From the NCBI RefSeq assembly GCF_003426735.1, contig NZ_QVON01000001.1, positions 868,001-932,000 of the forward strand: DNA of 64,000 nucleotides, read 5' to 3'. This document shows positions 34,316-43,580 of this stretch, piece by piece. Position numbers and translations under genes: made by a program. Position 1 is the stretch's first letter; every line of letters begins with the position of its first letter. The stretch comes from Arenibacter sp. P308M17. GTDB taxonomy: Bacteria > Bacteroidota > Bacteroidia > Flavobacteriales > Flavobacteriaceae. Under the pieces are notes generated by a model that saw only the letters and a list, made by a program, of their open reading frames with translations, was not told the DNA's origin and ran no database searches.

Positions 34316-35548
34316 ATGGAAAATATTGCGCTAATCGAATCTTTTTCGGAATTTAAAGATGATAAATTCATAGATAGGGTAACGCTAATGGCGATTTTGG
34401 AGGATGTTTTTAGGAATGCGTTAAAGAAGAAGTTTGGTTCCGATGACAATTTCGATATCATTATAAACCCGGATAAAGGGGATTTGGAGATTTGGAGAAA
34501 CAGGGTTGTGGTAGAAGATGGGGAAGTGGAAGATCCAAACGAAGAGATATCGCTTTCCGCAGCTAGAAAAATTGAACCTGATTTTGAGGTTGGTGAAGAT
34601 GTATCCGAGGAGGTAAAATTGATAGATCTGGGAAGAAGGGCTATTTTGGCCTTACGGCAAAATCTTATTTCTAAGATCCATGAGCACGATAACACCACTA
34701 TCTACAAGCAATTTAAGGATCTTGAAGGAGAGATTTATACCGCAGAGGTACATCATATAAGGCATAAGGCCATTATTCTTTTGGATGATGAGGGGAATGA
34801 GATTATTTTGCCGAAGGATAAGCAGATACCGTCCGATTTCTTCAGAAAAGGGGATAATGTACGTGGAATAATAGAGAGCGTGGAGCTTAAGGGCAACAAG
34901 CCTACCATAATTATGAGCAGAAGCTCTCCCCTGTTTTTGGAGCAACTGTTCTTTCAGGAAATCCCTGAAGTGTTCGATGGTTTGATAACCATTAAGAAGG
35001 CGGTAAGGATTCCAGGGGAAAAGGCCAAGGTAGCCGTTGATTCCTATGATGATCGTATTGATCCGGTAGGGGCCTGTGTGGGAATGAAGGGATCCAGGAT
35101 CCATGGAATTGTCCGTGAATTGGGCAATGAAAATATAGATGTAATAAATTGGACCAGTAATCCACAGTTATTGGTTACCAGGGCCTTGAGCCCAGCACGG
35201 GTGTCTTCGGTCAAATTGAACGACGAAAAAATGACCGCCCAAGTGTATCTAAGGCCAGAGGAAGTTTCCAAGGCCATTGGCAGGGGAGGGCACAACATTC
35301 GTTTGGCAGGACAATTGACCGGTTATGAGATCGATGTGTTCCGTGAAGGTGTGGAAGAAGATGTTGAGCTTACCGAGTTCTCCGATGAAATAGAAGCATG
35401 GGTGATTGAGGAATTTAAGAAAATAGGTATGGATACCGCCAGAAGTGTTTTGGAACAGGATGTGGATGATCTGGTGAAAAGAACCGATTTGGAAGAGGAG
35501 ACAATTTTGGAAGTTGTGCGAATTCTTAAGGAAGAATTAGAAGATTAA
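34316..35548 (+). CDS. nusA: Transcription termination/antitermination factor NusA
   Basis: A 410-residue RNA-polymerase-binding factor. The N-terminal domain (about 1-125) starts ALIESFSEFKDDKFIDR. An S1 RNA-binding domain lies at about 130-200 and two KH domains at about 205-345, with GACVGMKGSRIHGIVRELG and AIGRGGHNIRLAGQLTG. The C-terminal acidic repeats of the E. coli protein are absent; a short acidic tail (TDLEEETILEVVRILKEE) ends it, usual for this phylum. It is co-transcribed with rimP and infB. Confidence 0.97.
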   Translation: MENIALIESFSEFKDDKFIDRVTLMAILEDVFRNALKKKFGSDDNFDIIINPDKGDLEIWRNRVVVEDGEVEDPNEEISLSAARKIEPDFEVGEDVSEEVKLIDLGRRAILALRQNLISKIHEHDNTTIYKQFKDLEGEIYTAEVHHIRHKAIILLDDEGNEIILPKDKQIPSDFFRKGDNVRGIIESVELKGNKPTIIMSRSSPLFLEQLFFQEIPEVFDGLITIKKAVRIPGEKAKVAVDSYDDRIDPVGACVGMKGSRIHGIVRELGNENIDVINWTSNPQLLVTRALSPARVSSVKLNDEKMTAQVYLRPEEVSKAIGRGGHNIRLAGQLTGYEIDVFREGVEEDVELTEFSDEIEAWVIEEFKKIGMDTARSVLEQDVDDLVKRTDLEEETILEVVRILKEELED

Positions 35549-35591
35549 ACTATATATTAGCAGTAAATTACAAGAATAGGAATTTTTTTTT

Positions 35592-38423
35592 ATGGCGGAT
35601 AATGCAACGATAAGGCTTAATAAAGTCCTAAGAGAACTTAATATTTCATTGGACCGTGCGGTAGACTATCTCGGGTCCAAAGGGCACGATATAGATGCAC
35701 GGCCTACCACTAAAATATCCAATGAGGTATACCAGGTTCTATTGGACGAGTTCCAAACGGACATGAGCAAGAAAGTTGCGTCCAAAGAGGTGGGTGAAGA
35801 AAAGAGGAAGGAAAAGGAAGCTATACGGTTACAGCTGGAGCAGGAGCAGGAAGAAAAGAAGCTTGCAAGGGAAAAGAGGGCCGAGAAAGATAATATTATC
35901 AAGGGTAGGGTAGAACTTGCCGGTCCAAAGACCGTTGGAAAGATAGATTTGGACGCCGGCAAAAAAACAGTGCCTGCACAACCAATTAAATCGGAAGAAG
36001 AGGTCCCTGAAAAAACTGTAGAAAAGGCTCCTGAAAAAACGCCGGAAAAAGTAGAGGAAAAAACCCCTGAAAAAGTAGTAAAGGAAGAGCCTAAAGTAGC
36101 TGTTCCCGAAAAAGTGGAAGTTCCCGAGGCCAAGAAGGAAGAGGTGGTTCCAAAACAGGAAACTGTAAGATTTGAAGAGGTTAAGGCGGTGAAGGAAGAG
36201 AAGAAGGACGAGGCTCCTGCCGAACAGGATGCATCGGGGGAAAATGAGGTCATTGCTACCAAATATCAAAAACTGAGCGGGCCAAAAATTATGGGGGACA
36301 AAATAGATCTCACCAAATTTGAAAAGCCCAAAAAGAAAAAAGAAGCACCAAAATCCGGGGATACCTCCGATAGAAAAAAAAGAAGGAAACGTATAGTTTC
36401 CAAGCCCGGTACCACTAGTGCCGAATCCACGGGCAGACCACCGGCAGCCAAAGGAAGGGGACCTGTCGTAAGAAGGGCTCCCGGACAGCGGTTCGTATCC
36501 AATGCCAAGGTAGAGCCTACGGAGGAAGATGTACAAAAACAGGTAAGGGAAACCTTGGAAAAACTTCAAGGAAAATCCAAAAAAGGAAAAGGGGCCAAAT
36601 ATAGGCGGGATAAGCGGGATCAGCACCGACAACAAACCGAAAAGGACCTGGAACAACAGGAACTGGAAAGTAAAATCTTAAAGGTCACCGAGTTTGTTAC
36701 CGCCAGCGAAGTGGCTACTATGATGGATGTACCGACTACGAAGATCATATCCGCCTGTATGTCGCTTGGGATCATGGTTACCATGAACCAACGACTGGAT
36801 GCGGAGACTTTGTCCATTGTAGCCGATGAATTTGGTTATGAAGTGGAATTTGTAACGGCCGATTTGGAGGAAAGTATTGTTGAGGAAGCGGATGCCGCGG
36901 AAGATTTGGAGCCAAGGGCTCCAATAGTAACCGTAATGGGGCATGTGGATCACGGTAAAACCTCGTTGTTGGATTACATAAGAAAGGAAAATGTTATTGC
37001 AGGGGAGAGCGGGGGAATTACCCAGCATATTGGTGCGTATGGGGTGACTTTGGAAAATGGTCAAATGATATCCTTTTTGGATACTCCCGGGCACGAGGCC
37101 TTTACGGCAATGCGTGCCCGTGGAGCACAGGTTACGGATATAGCGATCATTGTAGTTGCGGCGGATGATGATATTATGCCCCAGACCAAGGAGGCCATAA
37201 GCCATGCGCAAGCGGCAGGGGTTCCCATAATTTTTGCAATCAACAAAATTGATAAGCCTACGGCCAATCCTGAAAAGATAAAGGATGGCCTGGCGCAAAT
37301 GAACCTATTGGTGGAGGATTGGGGCGGTAAGATCCAGTCCCATGATATTTCGGCCAAAACAGGGCTAGGGGTCAAGGAATTGTTGGAGAAAGTGCTTTTG
37401 GAAGCGGAGCTTCTGGAACTGAAGGCCAATCCTAATAAACTGGCTTCGGGTACCGTAGTGGAAGCCTTTTTGGATAAGGGTAGGGGCTATGTGTCCACTA
37501 TCCTGGTACAGGCCGGTACTTTGAGGATCGGTGATTATGTCCTGGCCGGAACCTGCAGTGGTAAGGTTAAGGCCATGCAAGATGAGCGTGGCAATATCAT
37601 TAAGGAGGTGGGACCCTCAAGACCAATATCCATATTAGGGTTGGATGGAGCCCCCCAAGCAGGGGATAAGTTCAATGTTCTGGAGGATGAGCGCGAGGCA
37701 AGACAAATCGCTACCAAAAGATCCCAATTGTTGCGTGAGCAATCGGTTAGGACACAAAGACATATTACTTTGGATGAGATCGGACGTCGTATTGCGTTGG
37801 GCGACTTTAAAGAATTGAACATCATCCTTAAGGGTGATGTAGATGGTTCTGTGGAGGCCTTGACGGATTCGTTCCAGAAATTGTCTACAGACGAAATACA
37901 GGTCAATATAATTCATAAAGCGGTAGGTCCCATTACTGAATCGGACGTATTGTTGGCCTCTGCTTCCGATGCGGTCATTATCGGATTTAATGTAAGGCCA
38001 ATGGGCAATGCCAGGCAGGTGGCCGAAAAAGAAGAAATAGATATTAGGATGTACTCTATTATTTATGATGCCATCAATGACCTTAAGGATGCCATGGAGG
38101 GTATGTTGTCCCCTGAAATGAAAGAAGAGATCACAGGGACCGCGGAGATACGTGAAACCTTTAAAATATCCAAGGTGGGCACTATTGCAGGTTGTATGGT
38201 GACCAGTGGTAAGATTTTTAGAAATTCAAGTATTAGATTGATCCGTGACGGTGTGGTCATATACACTGGGGAGCTATCCTCGCTGAAGAGGTTTAAGGAC
38301 GATGTAAAAGAGGTAGCCAAAGGTTATGACTGCGGGTTGCAGGTCAAAAATTACAATGATATACAGGAATTGGATATCGTGGAAGCTTTTCAGGAAGTAG
38401 CTGTTAAGAAGAAATTGAAATAG
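35592..38423 (+). CDS. infB: Translation initiation factor IF-2
   Basis: A 943-residue GTPase that brings initiator tRNA to the 30S subunit. An N-terminal IF2_N module (about 1-55, [20 protein letters not shown]) precedes a long charged region (about 60-350) rich in repeats of the type [11 protein letters not shown]. The G domain begins at about 445 with [12 protein letters not shown] (G1), then [15 protein letters not shown] (G3) and NKIDKP (G4). Domains II-IV follow to the C-terminus. Length variation among species lies in the charged linker. It is the last gene of the operon and ends at a bidirectional terminator. Confidence 0.98.
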   Translation: MADNATIRLNKVLRELNISLDRAVDYLGSKGHDIDARPTTKISNEVYQVLLDEFQTDMSKKVASKEVGEEKRKEKEAIRLQLEQEQEEKKLAREKRAEKDNIIKGRVELAGPKTVGKIDLDAGKKTVPAQPIKSEEEVPEKTVEKAPEKTPEKVEEKTPEKVVKEEPKVAVPEKVEVPEAKKEEVVPKQETVRFEEVKAVKEEKKDEAPAEQDASGENEVIATKYQKLSGPKIMGDKIDLTKFEKPKKKKEAPKSGDTSDRKKRRKRIVSKPGTTSAESTGRPPAAKGRGPVVRRAPGQRFVSNAKVEPTEEDVQKQVRETLEKLQGKSKKGKGAKYRRDKRDQHRQQTEKDLEQQELESKILKVTEFVTASEVATMMDVPTTKIISACMSLGIMVTMNQRLDAETLSIVADEFGYEVEFVTADLEESIVEEADAAEDLEPRAPIVTVMGHVDHGKTSLLDYIRKENVIAGESGGITQHIGAYGVTLENGQMISFLDTPGHEAFTAMRARGAQVTDIAIIVVAADDDIMPQTKEAISHAQAAGVPIIFAINKIDKPTANPEKIKDGLAQMNLLVEDWGGKIQSHDISAKTGLGVKELLEKVLLEAELLELKANPNKLASGTVVEAFLDKGRGYVSTILVQAGTLRIGDYVLAGTCSGKVKAMQDERGNIIKEVGPSRPISILGLDGAPQAGDKFNVLEDEREARQIATKRSQLLREQSVRTQRHITLDEIGRRIALGDFKELNIILKGDVDGSVEALTDSFQKLSTDEIQVNIIHKAVGPITESDVLLASASDAVIIGFNVRPMGNARQVAEKEEIDIRMYSIIYDAINDLKDAMEGMLSPEMKEEITGTAEIRETFKISKVGTIAGCMVTSGKIFRNSSIRLIRDGVVIYTGELSSLKRFKDDVKEVAKGYDCGLQVKNYNDIQELDIVEAFQEVAVKKKLK

Positions 38424-38451
38424 CCGTTTTTCCGTTATTTAAATAATTGAA

Positions 38452-38480
38452 GAAAAAACGACCTAATTGGTCGTTTTTTC
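38452..38480. terminator. Bidirectional terminator between infB and the SPOR gene
   Basis: GAAAAAACGACC (38452-38463) and GGTCGTTTTTTC (38469-38480) form a perfect 12-bp stem around TAATT. A-rich on the left and T-rich on the right, it can stop transcripts from both sides. The stop region of the minus-strand gene lies in the stem. Confidence 0.88.
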
Positions 38481-38834
38481 TGGTTTTAAGAGCATGGCAC
38501 TCGGATATTTTTGCCTTACCTCTATAAGTTTGCGTTCCCCTTCCAATTGGGTCTTGAATCTCCCTATCCTGACCCTGTAACTTGGGGATTCAAAATCTAT
38601 TTTAGTGGGCCAATCTGGAAAATCCTTGTCTACGTTTGCCTTCAGGGTTTCTGCTTCCTGAAAGGAGCCAAATCCGACCTGAATTCTGTAATGGCTGCTG
38701 TTTTCATTTACGGATTTATAGATCCCCAATAGCTTGGTTATATTTTCATCCTGCTGAATGTTTATATGGCCTTGTTGCCCATGGCAATAAAAAATGGAAC
38801 TGGCTAGAATAAGGGTAAAAGAAAGGGTTTTCAT
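38463..38834 (-). CDS. Secreted SPOR-domain protein
   Basis: 123 residues with an N-terminal signal peptide (MKTLSFTLILASSIFYCHG). The rest is essentially one SPOR-like repeat pair (about 50-115): YRIQVGFGSFQEAETLKAN and YRVRIGRFKTQLEGERKLIE. SPOR domains bind denuded peptidoglycan glycan strands, so the protein probably sits in the periplasm at division or remodelling sites. It is monocistronic, convergent with infB, and has its own promoter. Confidence 0.85.
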   Translation of the reverse strand: MKTLSFTLILASSIFYCHGQQGHINIQQDENITKLLGIYKSVNENSSHYRIQVGFGSFQEAETLKANVDKDFPDWPTKIDFESPSYRVRIGRFKTQLEGERKLIEVRQKYPSAMLLKPEKTTN

Positions 38835-38865
38835 AGGGCATTTATTTTGTAATATTTAGACGTTG

Positions 38866-38893
38866 CAAATGTAAAATATTCAGAATCAATCAA
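38866..38893 (-). promoter_or_regulatory. Promoter of the SPOR gene
   Basis: On the minus strand TACATTTG (38866-38873) is preceded by TTG (38891-38893) with 17 bp between. It fits TAnnTTTG with a slightly short spacer and lies about 30 bp before the start codon. Confidence 0.5.
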
Positions 38894-38972
38894 AAGATTT
38901 TATTATTATTTAGAATTGGTATAAATTATAAATTATCAAGACCTTAACATTTCCCAAATAAAGTCTAATGCG

Positions 38973-38980
38973 TATTTTTG
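38973..38980 (+). promoter_or_regulatory. Probable -7 box of the act/cox operon promoter
   Basis: TATTTTTG matches TAnnTTTG about 84 bp before actA. I do not find a clean TTG at the expected distance (the sequence there is TTTCCC), so this is tentative. Confidence 0.4.
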
Positions 38981-39063
38981 CCATCAATTTGAGCATGGTC
39001 AATTTGTTTGTTATTGTGAATATATAAATATCATGCCAAACTTTCGATAGAAATATTTTTAAT

Positions 39064-40392
39064 ATGAAAAAGGTTCCATACCGCAATCTAATTTCTAAAG
39101 TTTTAGGTGTAAGTCTGGTAGTAGCATTACTGCTTTCAAATTCCCTTCTTGCTCAAGAATCTACAGCGGCCCCATCGGGGGAAGGCGATGCTGTAAAAGG
39201 TAAACAGTTGTTTAACCAAAATTGTGCCGCATGTCATGCTTTGAACAAAAAGATGACCGGTCCGGCTTTGGCGGGGGTCTCTGAAAAGTATGATAGGGAG
39301 TGGCTTCACCAGTGGGTTAAGAACAGTCCTGCGATGATCAAATCCGGGGATCCCGATGCCTTAAAAATTTACAATGAGTACAATCAGGCGGCAATGACCC
39401 CTTTTCCATTATTGTCCGATCAGGATATAGATGATATATTGGCCTATACCGATGCGCCTCCCGTGGTGGCTGCAACTCCTGTTGCTGTATCGGAAGGCGT
39501 CCAGGGTGCAGGGGATGCCTCCGGTATTTCCAATGAAATTATATTGGGGGCGCTGGCATTGGTTTTTGCCCTGTTGGTGATGATGTTGGTTTTGGTGAAC
39601 AAAACCTTAAGGCGTATTGCGGAAGCCAACGGAGTGGTCTTGGAAAAGGAATCGGCGGAAAAAAGGCTGCCCATTTGGAAAGCCTTCGCTAAAAATCAGT
39701 TTTTGGTCCTGGTGTTTTCTATTTTTCTTTTATTGAGCGCCGCTTACTTTGCCTATGGGTGGATGATGCAGGTGGGGGTGGATCAGGGGTATGCCCCGAT
39801 TCAGCCTATTCATTATTCCCATAAGATCCACGCTGGCGATAATGCTATAGAATGTAAGTATTGCCATTCTTCGGCCAGGGTTTCCAAGACTTCCGGAATA
39901 CCATCGCTCAATGTGTGTATGAACTGTCACAAGTCCATATATGAATACAAAGGAAACCCTGAGGGGCCAAGCAAGGAGGATTTGGCCAATGGGTATACCA
40001 ATGAGTTCTATACCGGTGAAATCAAAAAATTGTACAAGGCTGTGGGATGGGATGAGGAAAATCAGAAATATACCGGGGAGTCCAAACCGGTGGAATGGGT
40101 AAGGATCCATAATCTTCCTGATTTTGCCTACTTCAATCACTCCCAGCACGTATCCGTTGCGGGAATAGAGTGCCAGACCTGCCACGGTCCCGTTCAGGAG
40201 ATGGAAATTATGTATCAATATTCCCCGCTTACCATGGGATGGTGTATTAATTGTCATCGCGAAACAAATGTTAAGGTGGAGGGTAATGAATATTATGAAA
40301 AGATTCATGCCGAACTTTCCAAAAAGTATGGGGTAGATAAGCTTACGGCCGCTCAGATGGGTGGATTGGAATGCGGTAAGTGCCACTATTAA
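39064..40392 (+). CDS. actA: Alternative complex III subunit ActA (multihaem cytochrome c) with fused monohaem domain
   Basis: A 442-residue periplasmic multihaem cytochrome of the quinol:electron-acceptor oxidoreductase that replaces the bc1 complex in this phylum. It has a signal peptide (about 1-31), then a monohaem cytochrome c domain with CAACH (residue about 55). A hydrophobic segment (ILGALALVFALLVMMLVLV, about 160-180) and a second one (about 213-232) follow. Then comes the ActA core with five CxxCH sites: CKYCH, CMNCH, CQTCH, CINCH and CGKCH. That makes six haem sites in all. It opens the actABCDEF-coxBA operon; actB follows 35 bp later. Electrons pass from the ActB/C quinol side through these haems towards the cytochrome oxidase. 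Confidence 0.93.
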   Translation: MKKVPYRNLISKVLGVSLVVALLLSNSLLAQESTAAPSGEGDAVKGKQLFNQNCAACHALNKKMTGPALAGVSEKYDREWLHQWVKNSPAMIKSGDPDALKIYNEYNQAAMTPFPLLSDQDIDDILAYTDAPPVVAATPVAVSEGVQGAGDASGISNEIILGALALVFALLVMMLVLVNKTLRRIAEANGVVLEKESAEKRLPIWKAFAKNQFLVLVFSIFLLLSAAYFAYGWMMQVGVDQGYAPIQPIHYSHKIHAGDNAIECKYCHSSARVSKTSGIPSLNVCMNCHKSIYEYKGNPEGPSKEDLANGYTNEFYTGEIKKLYKAVGWDEENQKYTGESKPVEWVRIHNLPDFAYFNHSQHVSVAGIECQTCHGPVQEMEIMYQYSPLTMGWCINCHRETNVKVEGNEYYEKIHAELSKKYGVDKLTAAQMGGLECGKCHY

Positions 40393-40427
40393 TCAAATTA
40401 ACCAGAAGATAATTTCAGATATATAAT

Positions 40428-43400
40428 ATGTCATCAAACAAAAAATACTGGAAAAGCGAGGCGGAATTGAACCCCAACGATTCCATTGTTGAGACGCTAA
40501 GACAAAATGAATTTGTTCAAGAGATTCCTGTAGATGATTTCTTGGGCGATAAGGAAACATTGGCGGCATCTTCCACTAACAGAAGGGATTTTCTTAAGTA
40601 TGTCGGATTTAGTACGGCTGCGGCTTCATTGGCGGCATGTGAGGGACCGGTGACCAAGTCTATTCCCTATGTGGTGAAACCGGATAACATTATTCCCGGG
40701 GTGGCCAATTTTTATGCCACTACTATTGCCAATGGTTTTGATTTTGCCAGTATTTTGGTGAAAACCCGTGAGGGAAGACCTATTAAGATTGAAAATAATA
40801 CGGATGCAAAAGTTGCCGGTAGTGCCAATGCCCGTGTTCAGGCATCGGTACTGTCATTGTATGATAGTACCCGCTTGCAAGGGCCAACCTTTAACGGGGA
40901 GCCTATTGCTTGGAGCGATTTGGATACAGCGGTAAAGTCCAAGCTATTAGGGTTAAAGAATTCAACGAAAAGAATCGCGATATTATCGCAGACATATGCA
41001 AGTCCTTCCACTGCTGCATTGATTGCAGAATTCAAGGAAGCCTACGGAGATGTGGATCATGTTACTTATGATGCCATATCCGAGGATGCGGCGCTTTCTG
41101 CCTTTGAGGCCAGGTATGGTGAAAGGGCTTTGGCCGATTACAATTTTGCGAATGCCGAGGTCATAGTTTCCTTCGGTGCCGATTTCCTAGGGGACTGGCA
41201 AGGTGGTGGTTATGATAGCGGGTATGCCAAGGGCAGGGTTCCTGTAAATGGAAAAATGTCCAGGCATGTGCAGTTCGAGGCCAATATGTCCTTGACCGGT
41301 GCCAATGCGGATAAAAGGGTTCCATTGACCCCATCCGAACAAAAGGTGGCCTTGGCCTATTTCTACGGAAAACTTAATGGTACTGCCGTAAGCGCAAGTC
41401 TTCCCGAAAGCGCAAAAGCAGCACTGGATGCTGTGGCCGCCCAAGTATTAAAAAATAGATCAAATGCCGTAGTGGTTACGGGGATCGAGGATGTTCATGC
41501 CCAGACAGTGGTTTTGGCCATTAATGAAATGTTGGGAAGCATGGCTTTTGATGTTACGGCTCCCAAGTACGTAAGGCAGGGCAATGTTAAGGCGGTCAAT
41601 GCCCTTTTGTCCGATATGAAAGCGGGTAAAATTGGGGCTTTGTTGATGGACGGTGTTAATCCGGCATACTCCTTGCCCAATGCCGCAGATTTTGTGGAGG
41701 GAATCAAGAATGTTGATTTAACGGTGGCATTTTCCACCAATAGAAACGAGACTACGGAATTGGTGCAGTACGTTGGTGCTTCCAACCACTATCTGGAATC
41801 TTGGGGCGATGCCCAAATGAAGAAAGGGCATTTTAGCCTTATGCAGCCTACCATAAAGGAATTGTTCGATACAAGGCAGATCCAATCGGCCCTATTGAAA
41901 TGGTTGGATAGCGATAAAACCTATTACGATTATATAAAGGAAACTTGGAACGCCGGAATATTGGCGGGGAGTGACTGGAATCAGGCATTGCACGATGGTG
42001 TTTTTGAGGCTGTTCCGGTTGTTGCGGAAGATGTGGTTACCGTTGCTGCTCCTGTAGTTGCGGAATCGGAAGAAGTTGTTACAGAGGTGCCCTTGGCATC
42101 TGCCATTAGAAGTTTGTCCGGAGCTACTGCAGAAGGGATGGAGCTTACCTTGTATTCCAAGGTGGGTATGGGTGACGGACAGCAGGCAAGCAACCCTTGG
42201 CTGCAAGAGTTTCCGGATCCTATTACCAGGGTTTCTTGGGATAATTATGTTACCGTTTCCAAAGCCGATGCAGAAAAATTGGCCTTGGTCAATGAAAATG
42301 TGGCAGATGGCGGTTTAAACGGTAGCTATGTAAAACTTACGGTAGACGGAGCAGTAATTGATGGTGTTCCCGTTATTATACAGCCTGGTCAGGCTCCCGG
42401 TTCTATAGGGCTTTCTTTTGGGTACGGGAAAACCGTAGGAATGAAAAGTGAAATGCAGACCGGGGTAAATGCCTATACGTTGTATAAGGATTTTTCCAAT
42501 ATCCAATCGGTAACCTTGGAAAAGTCGGCCGGAATGCACGAGTTTGCTTGTGTCCAATTGCACAAGACCTTAATGGGCAGGGGCGATATTATTAAGGAAA
42601 CTACCTTGGAGATATTTAATACAAAGGATGCCAAGGAATGGAACGTTGTTCCTGTAGTGTCCTTGGACCATCAGGAAGTTCCTGCTACTTCCGTAGATTT
42701 ATGGGATAGCTTTGACCGTTCCATAGGACACCATTTTAATCTGTCCATAGATTTGAATGCCTGTACAGGTTGTGGGGCCTGTGTTATAGCGTGTCATGCA
42801 GAGAACAATGTGCCGGTCGTAGGGAAGGCAGAAGTAAGAAAATCAAGGGATATGCACTGGTTGCGTATAGATAGGTATTACTCTTCGGAAGATACCTTTG
42901 CCCAGGATGATACCAAAAAAGAAGAATTTGACGGCTTGTTCGGGGATAAGGGATCTTTGGGCGGATTTGGTGAGATGGAAGATCCATCGGCCAATCCCCA
43001 AGTGGCATTCCAGCCTGTAATGTGCCAGCATTGCAACCATGCACCATGTGAGACTGTCTGTCCGGTTGCCGCAACTTCCCATGGGCGTCAGGGCCAAAAC
43101 CATATGGCCTATAACAGATGTGTTGGAACAAGGTACTGTGCCAACAACTGTCCATACAAAGTGAGGAGATTCAACTGGTTCCTGTATAATGAAAACGATG
43201 AGTTTGATTACCACATGAACAATGACCTGGGCAAGATGGTCATTAATCCTGACGTTACCGTAAGGTCTAGAGGGGTTATGGAAAAATGCTCTATGTGTAT
43301 CCAAAAAACCCAGAAAACAATTTTGGATGCCAAACGGGATGGCCGTGTCGTTAAGGACGGAGAGTTTCAAACCGCTTGTTCCGCAGCATGTAGTAGCGGT

Positions 43401-43547
43401 GCTATGAAGTTTGGGGACGTAAATGATGCCGAGAGTGAAATTGTAAAATTAAAGGAAAGTAACCGCATGTATCACTTGTTGGAGCATGTTGGGACCAAAC
43501 CCAATGTTTTTTATCACGTGAAAGTGAGGAATACGAACGAAGCTTAA
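40428..43547 (+). CDS. actB: Alternative complex III subunit ActB (molybdopterin-oxidoreductase-like, iron-sulphur)
   Basis: A 1,039-residue protein fusing a large molybdopterin-oxidoreductase-like domain (about 60-760, without obvious cofactor ligands) to a C-terminal ferredoxin domain. The N-terminus carries a twin-arginine-type signal, NRRDFLKYVGFSTAAASLAAC (starting about residue 52), with a lipobox Cys. The cluster motifs are CTGCGACVIACH (about 778), CQHCNHAPCETVC (about 866), CVGTRYCANNCP (about 903) and CSMC...CSAAC (about 955-990), enough for several FeS clusters. In the known ActB structures the Mo domain carries no cofactor; the same is expected here. It faces the periplasm and sits between ActA and the membrane subunits. 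Confidence 0.95.
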   Translation: MSSNKKYWKSEAELNPNDSIVETLRQNEFVQEIPVDDFLGDKETLAASSTNRRDFLKYVGFSTAAASLAACEGPVTKSIPYVVKPDNIIPGVANFYATTIANGFDFASILVKTREGRPIKIENNTDAKVAGSANARVQASVLSLYDSTRLQGPTFNGEPIAWSDLDTAVKSKLLGLKNSTKRIAILSQTYASPSTAALIAEFKEAYGDVDHVTYDAISEDAALSAFEARYGERALADYNFANAEVIVSFGADFLGDWQGGGYDSGYAKGRVPVNGKMSRHVQFEANMSLTGANADKRVPLTPSEQKVALAYFYGKLNGTAVSASLPESAKAALDAVAAQVLKNRSNAVVVTGIEDVHAQTVVLAINEMLGSMAFDVTAPKYVRQGNVKAVNALLSDMKAGKIGALLMDGVNPAYSLPNAADFVEGIKNVDLTVAFSTNRNETTELVQYVGASNHYLESWGDAQMKKGHFSLMQPTIKELFDTRQIQSALLKWLDSDKTYYDYIKETWNAGILAGSDWNQALHDGVFEAVPVVAEDVVTVAAPVVAESEEVVTEVPLASAIRSLSGATAEGMELTLYSKVGMGDGQQASNPWLQEFPDPITRVSWDNYVTVSKADAEKLALVNENVADGGLNGSYVKLTVDGAVIDGVPVIIQPGQAPGSIGLSFGYGKTVGMKSEMQTGVNAYTLYKDFSNIQSVTLEKSAGMHEFACVQLHKTLMGRGDIIKETTLEIFNTKDAKEWNVVPVVSLDHQEVPATSVDLWDSFDRSIGHHFNLSIDLNACTGCGACVIACHAENNVPVVGKAEVRKSRDMHWLRIDRYYSSEDTFAQDDTKKEEFDGLFGDKGSLGGFGEMEDPSANPQVAFQPVMCQHCNHAPCETVCPVAATSHGRQGQNHMAYNRCVGTRYCANNCPYKVRRFNWFLYNENDEFDYHMNNDLGKMVINPDVTVRSRGVMEKCSMCIQKTQKTILDAKRDGRVVKDGEFQTACSAACSSGAMKFGDVNDAESEIVKLKESNRMYHLLEHVGTKPNVFYHVKVRNTNEA

Positions 43548-43580
43548 TCAAATTAAAGGAACGTAACTATATATTAAATT

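Noticed and set aside
35829-36656. 275-codon frame antisense to infB
   Set aside because: It is the complement of the charged low-complexity linker of IF-2, which keeps the other strand open by composition.
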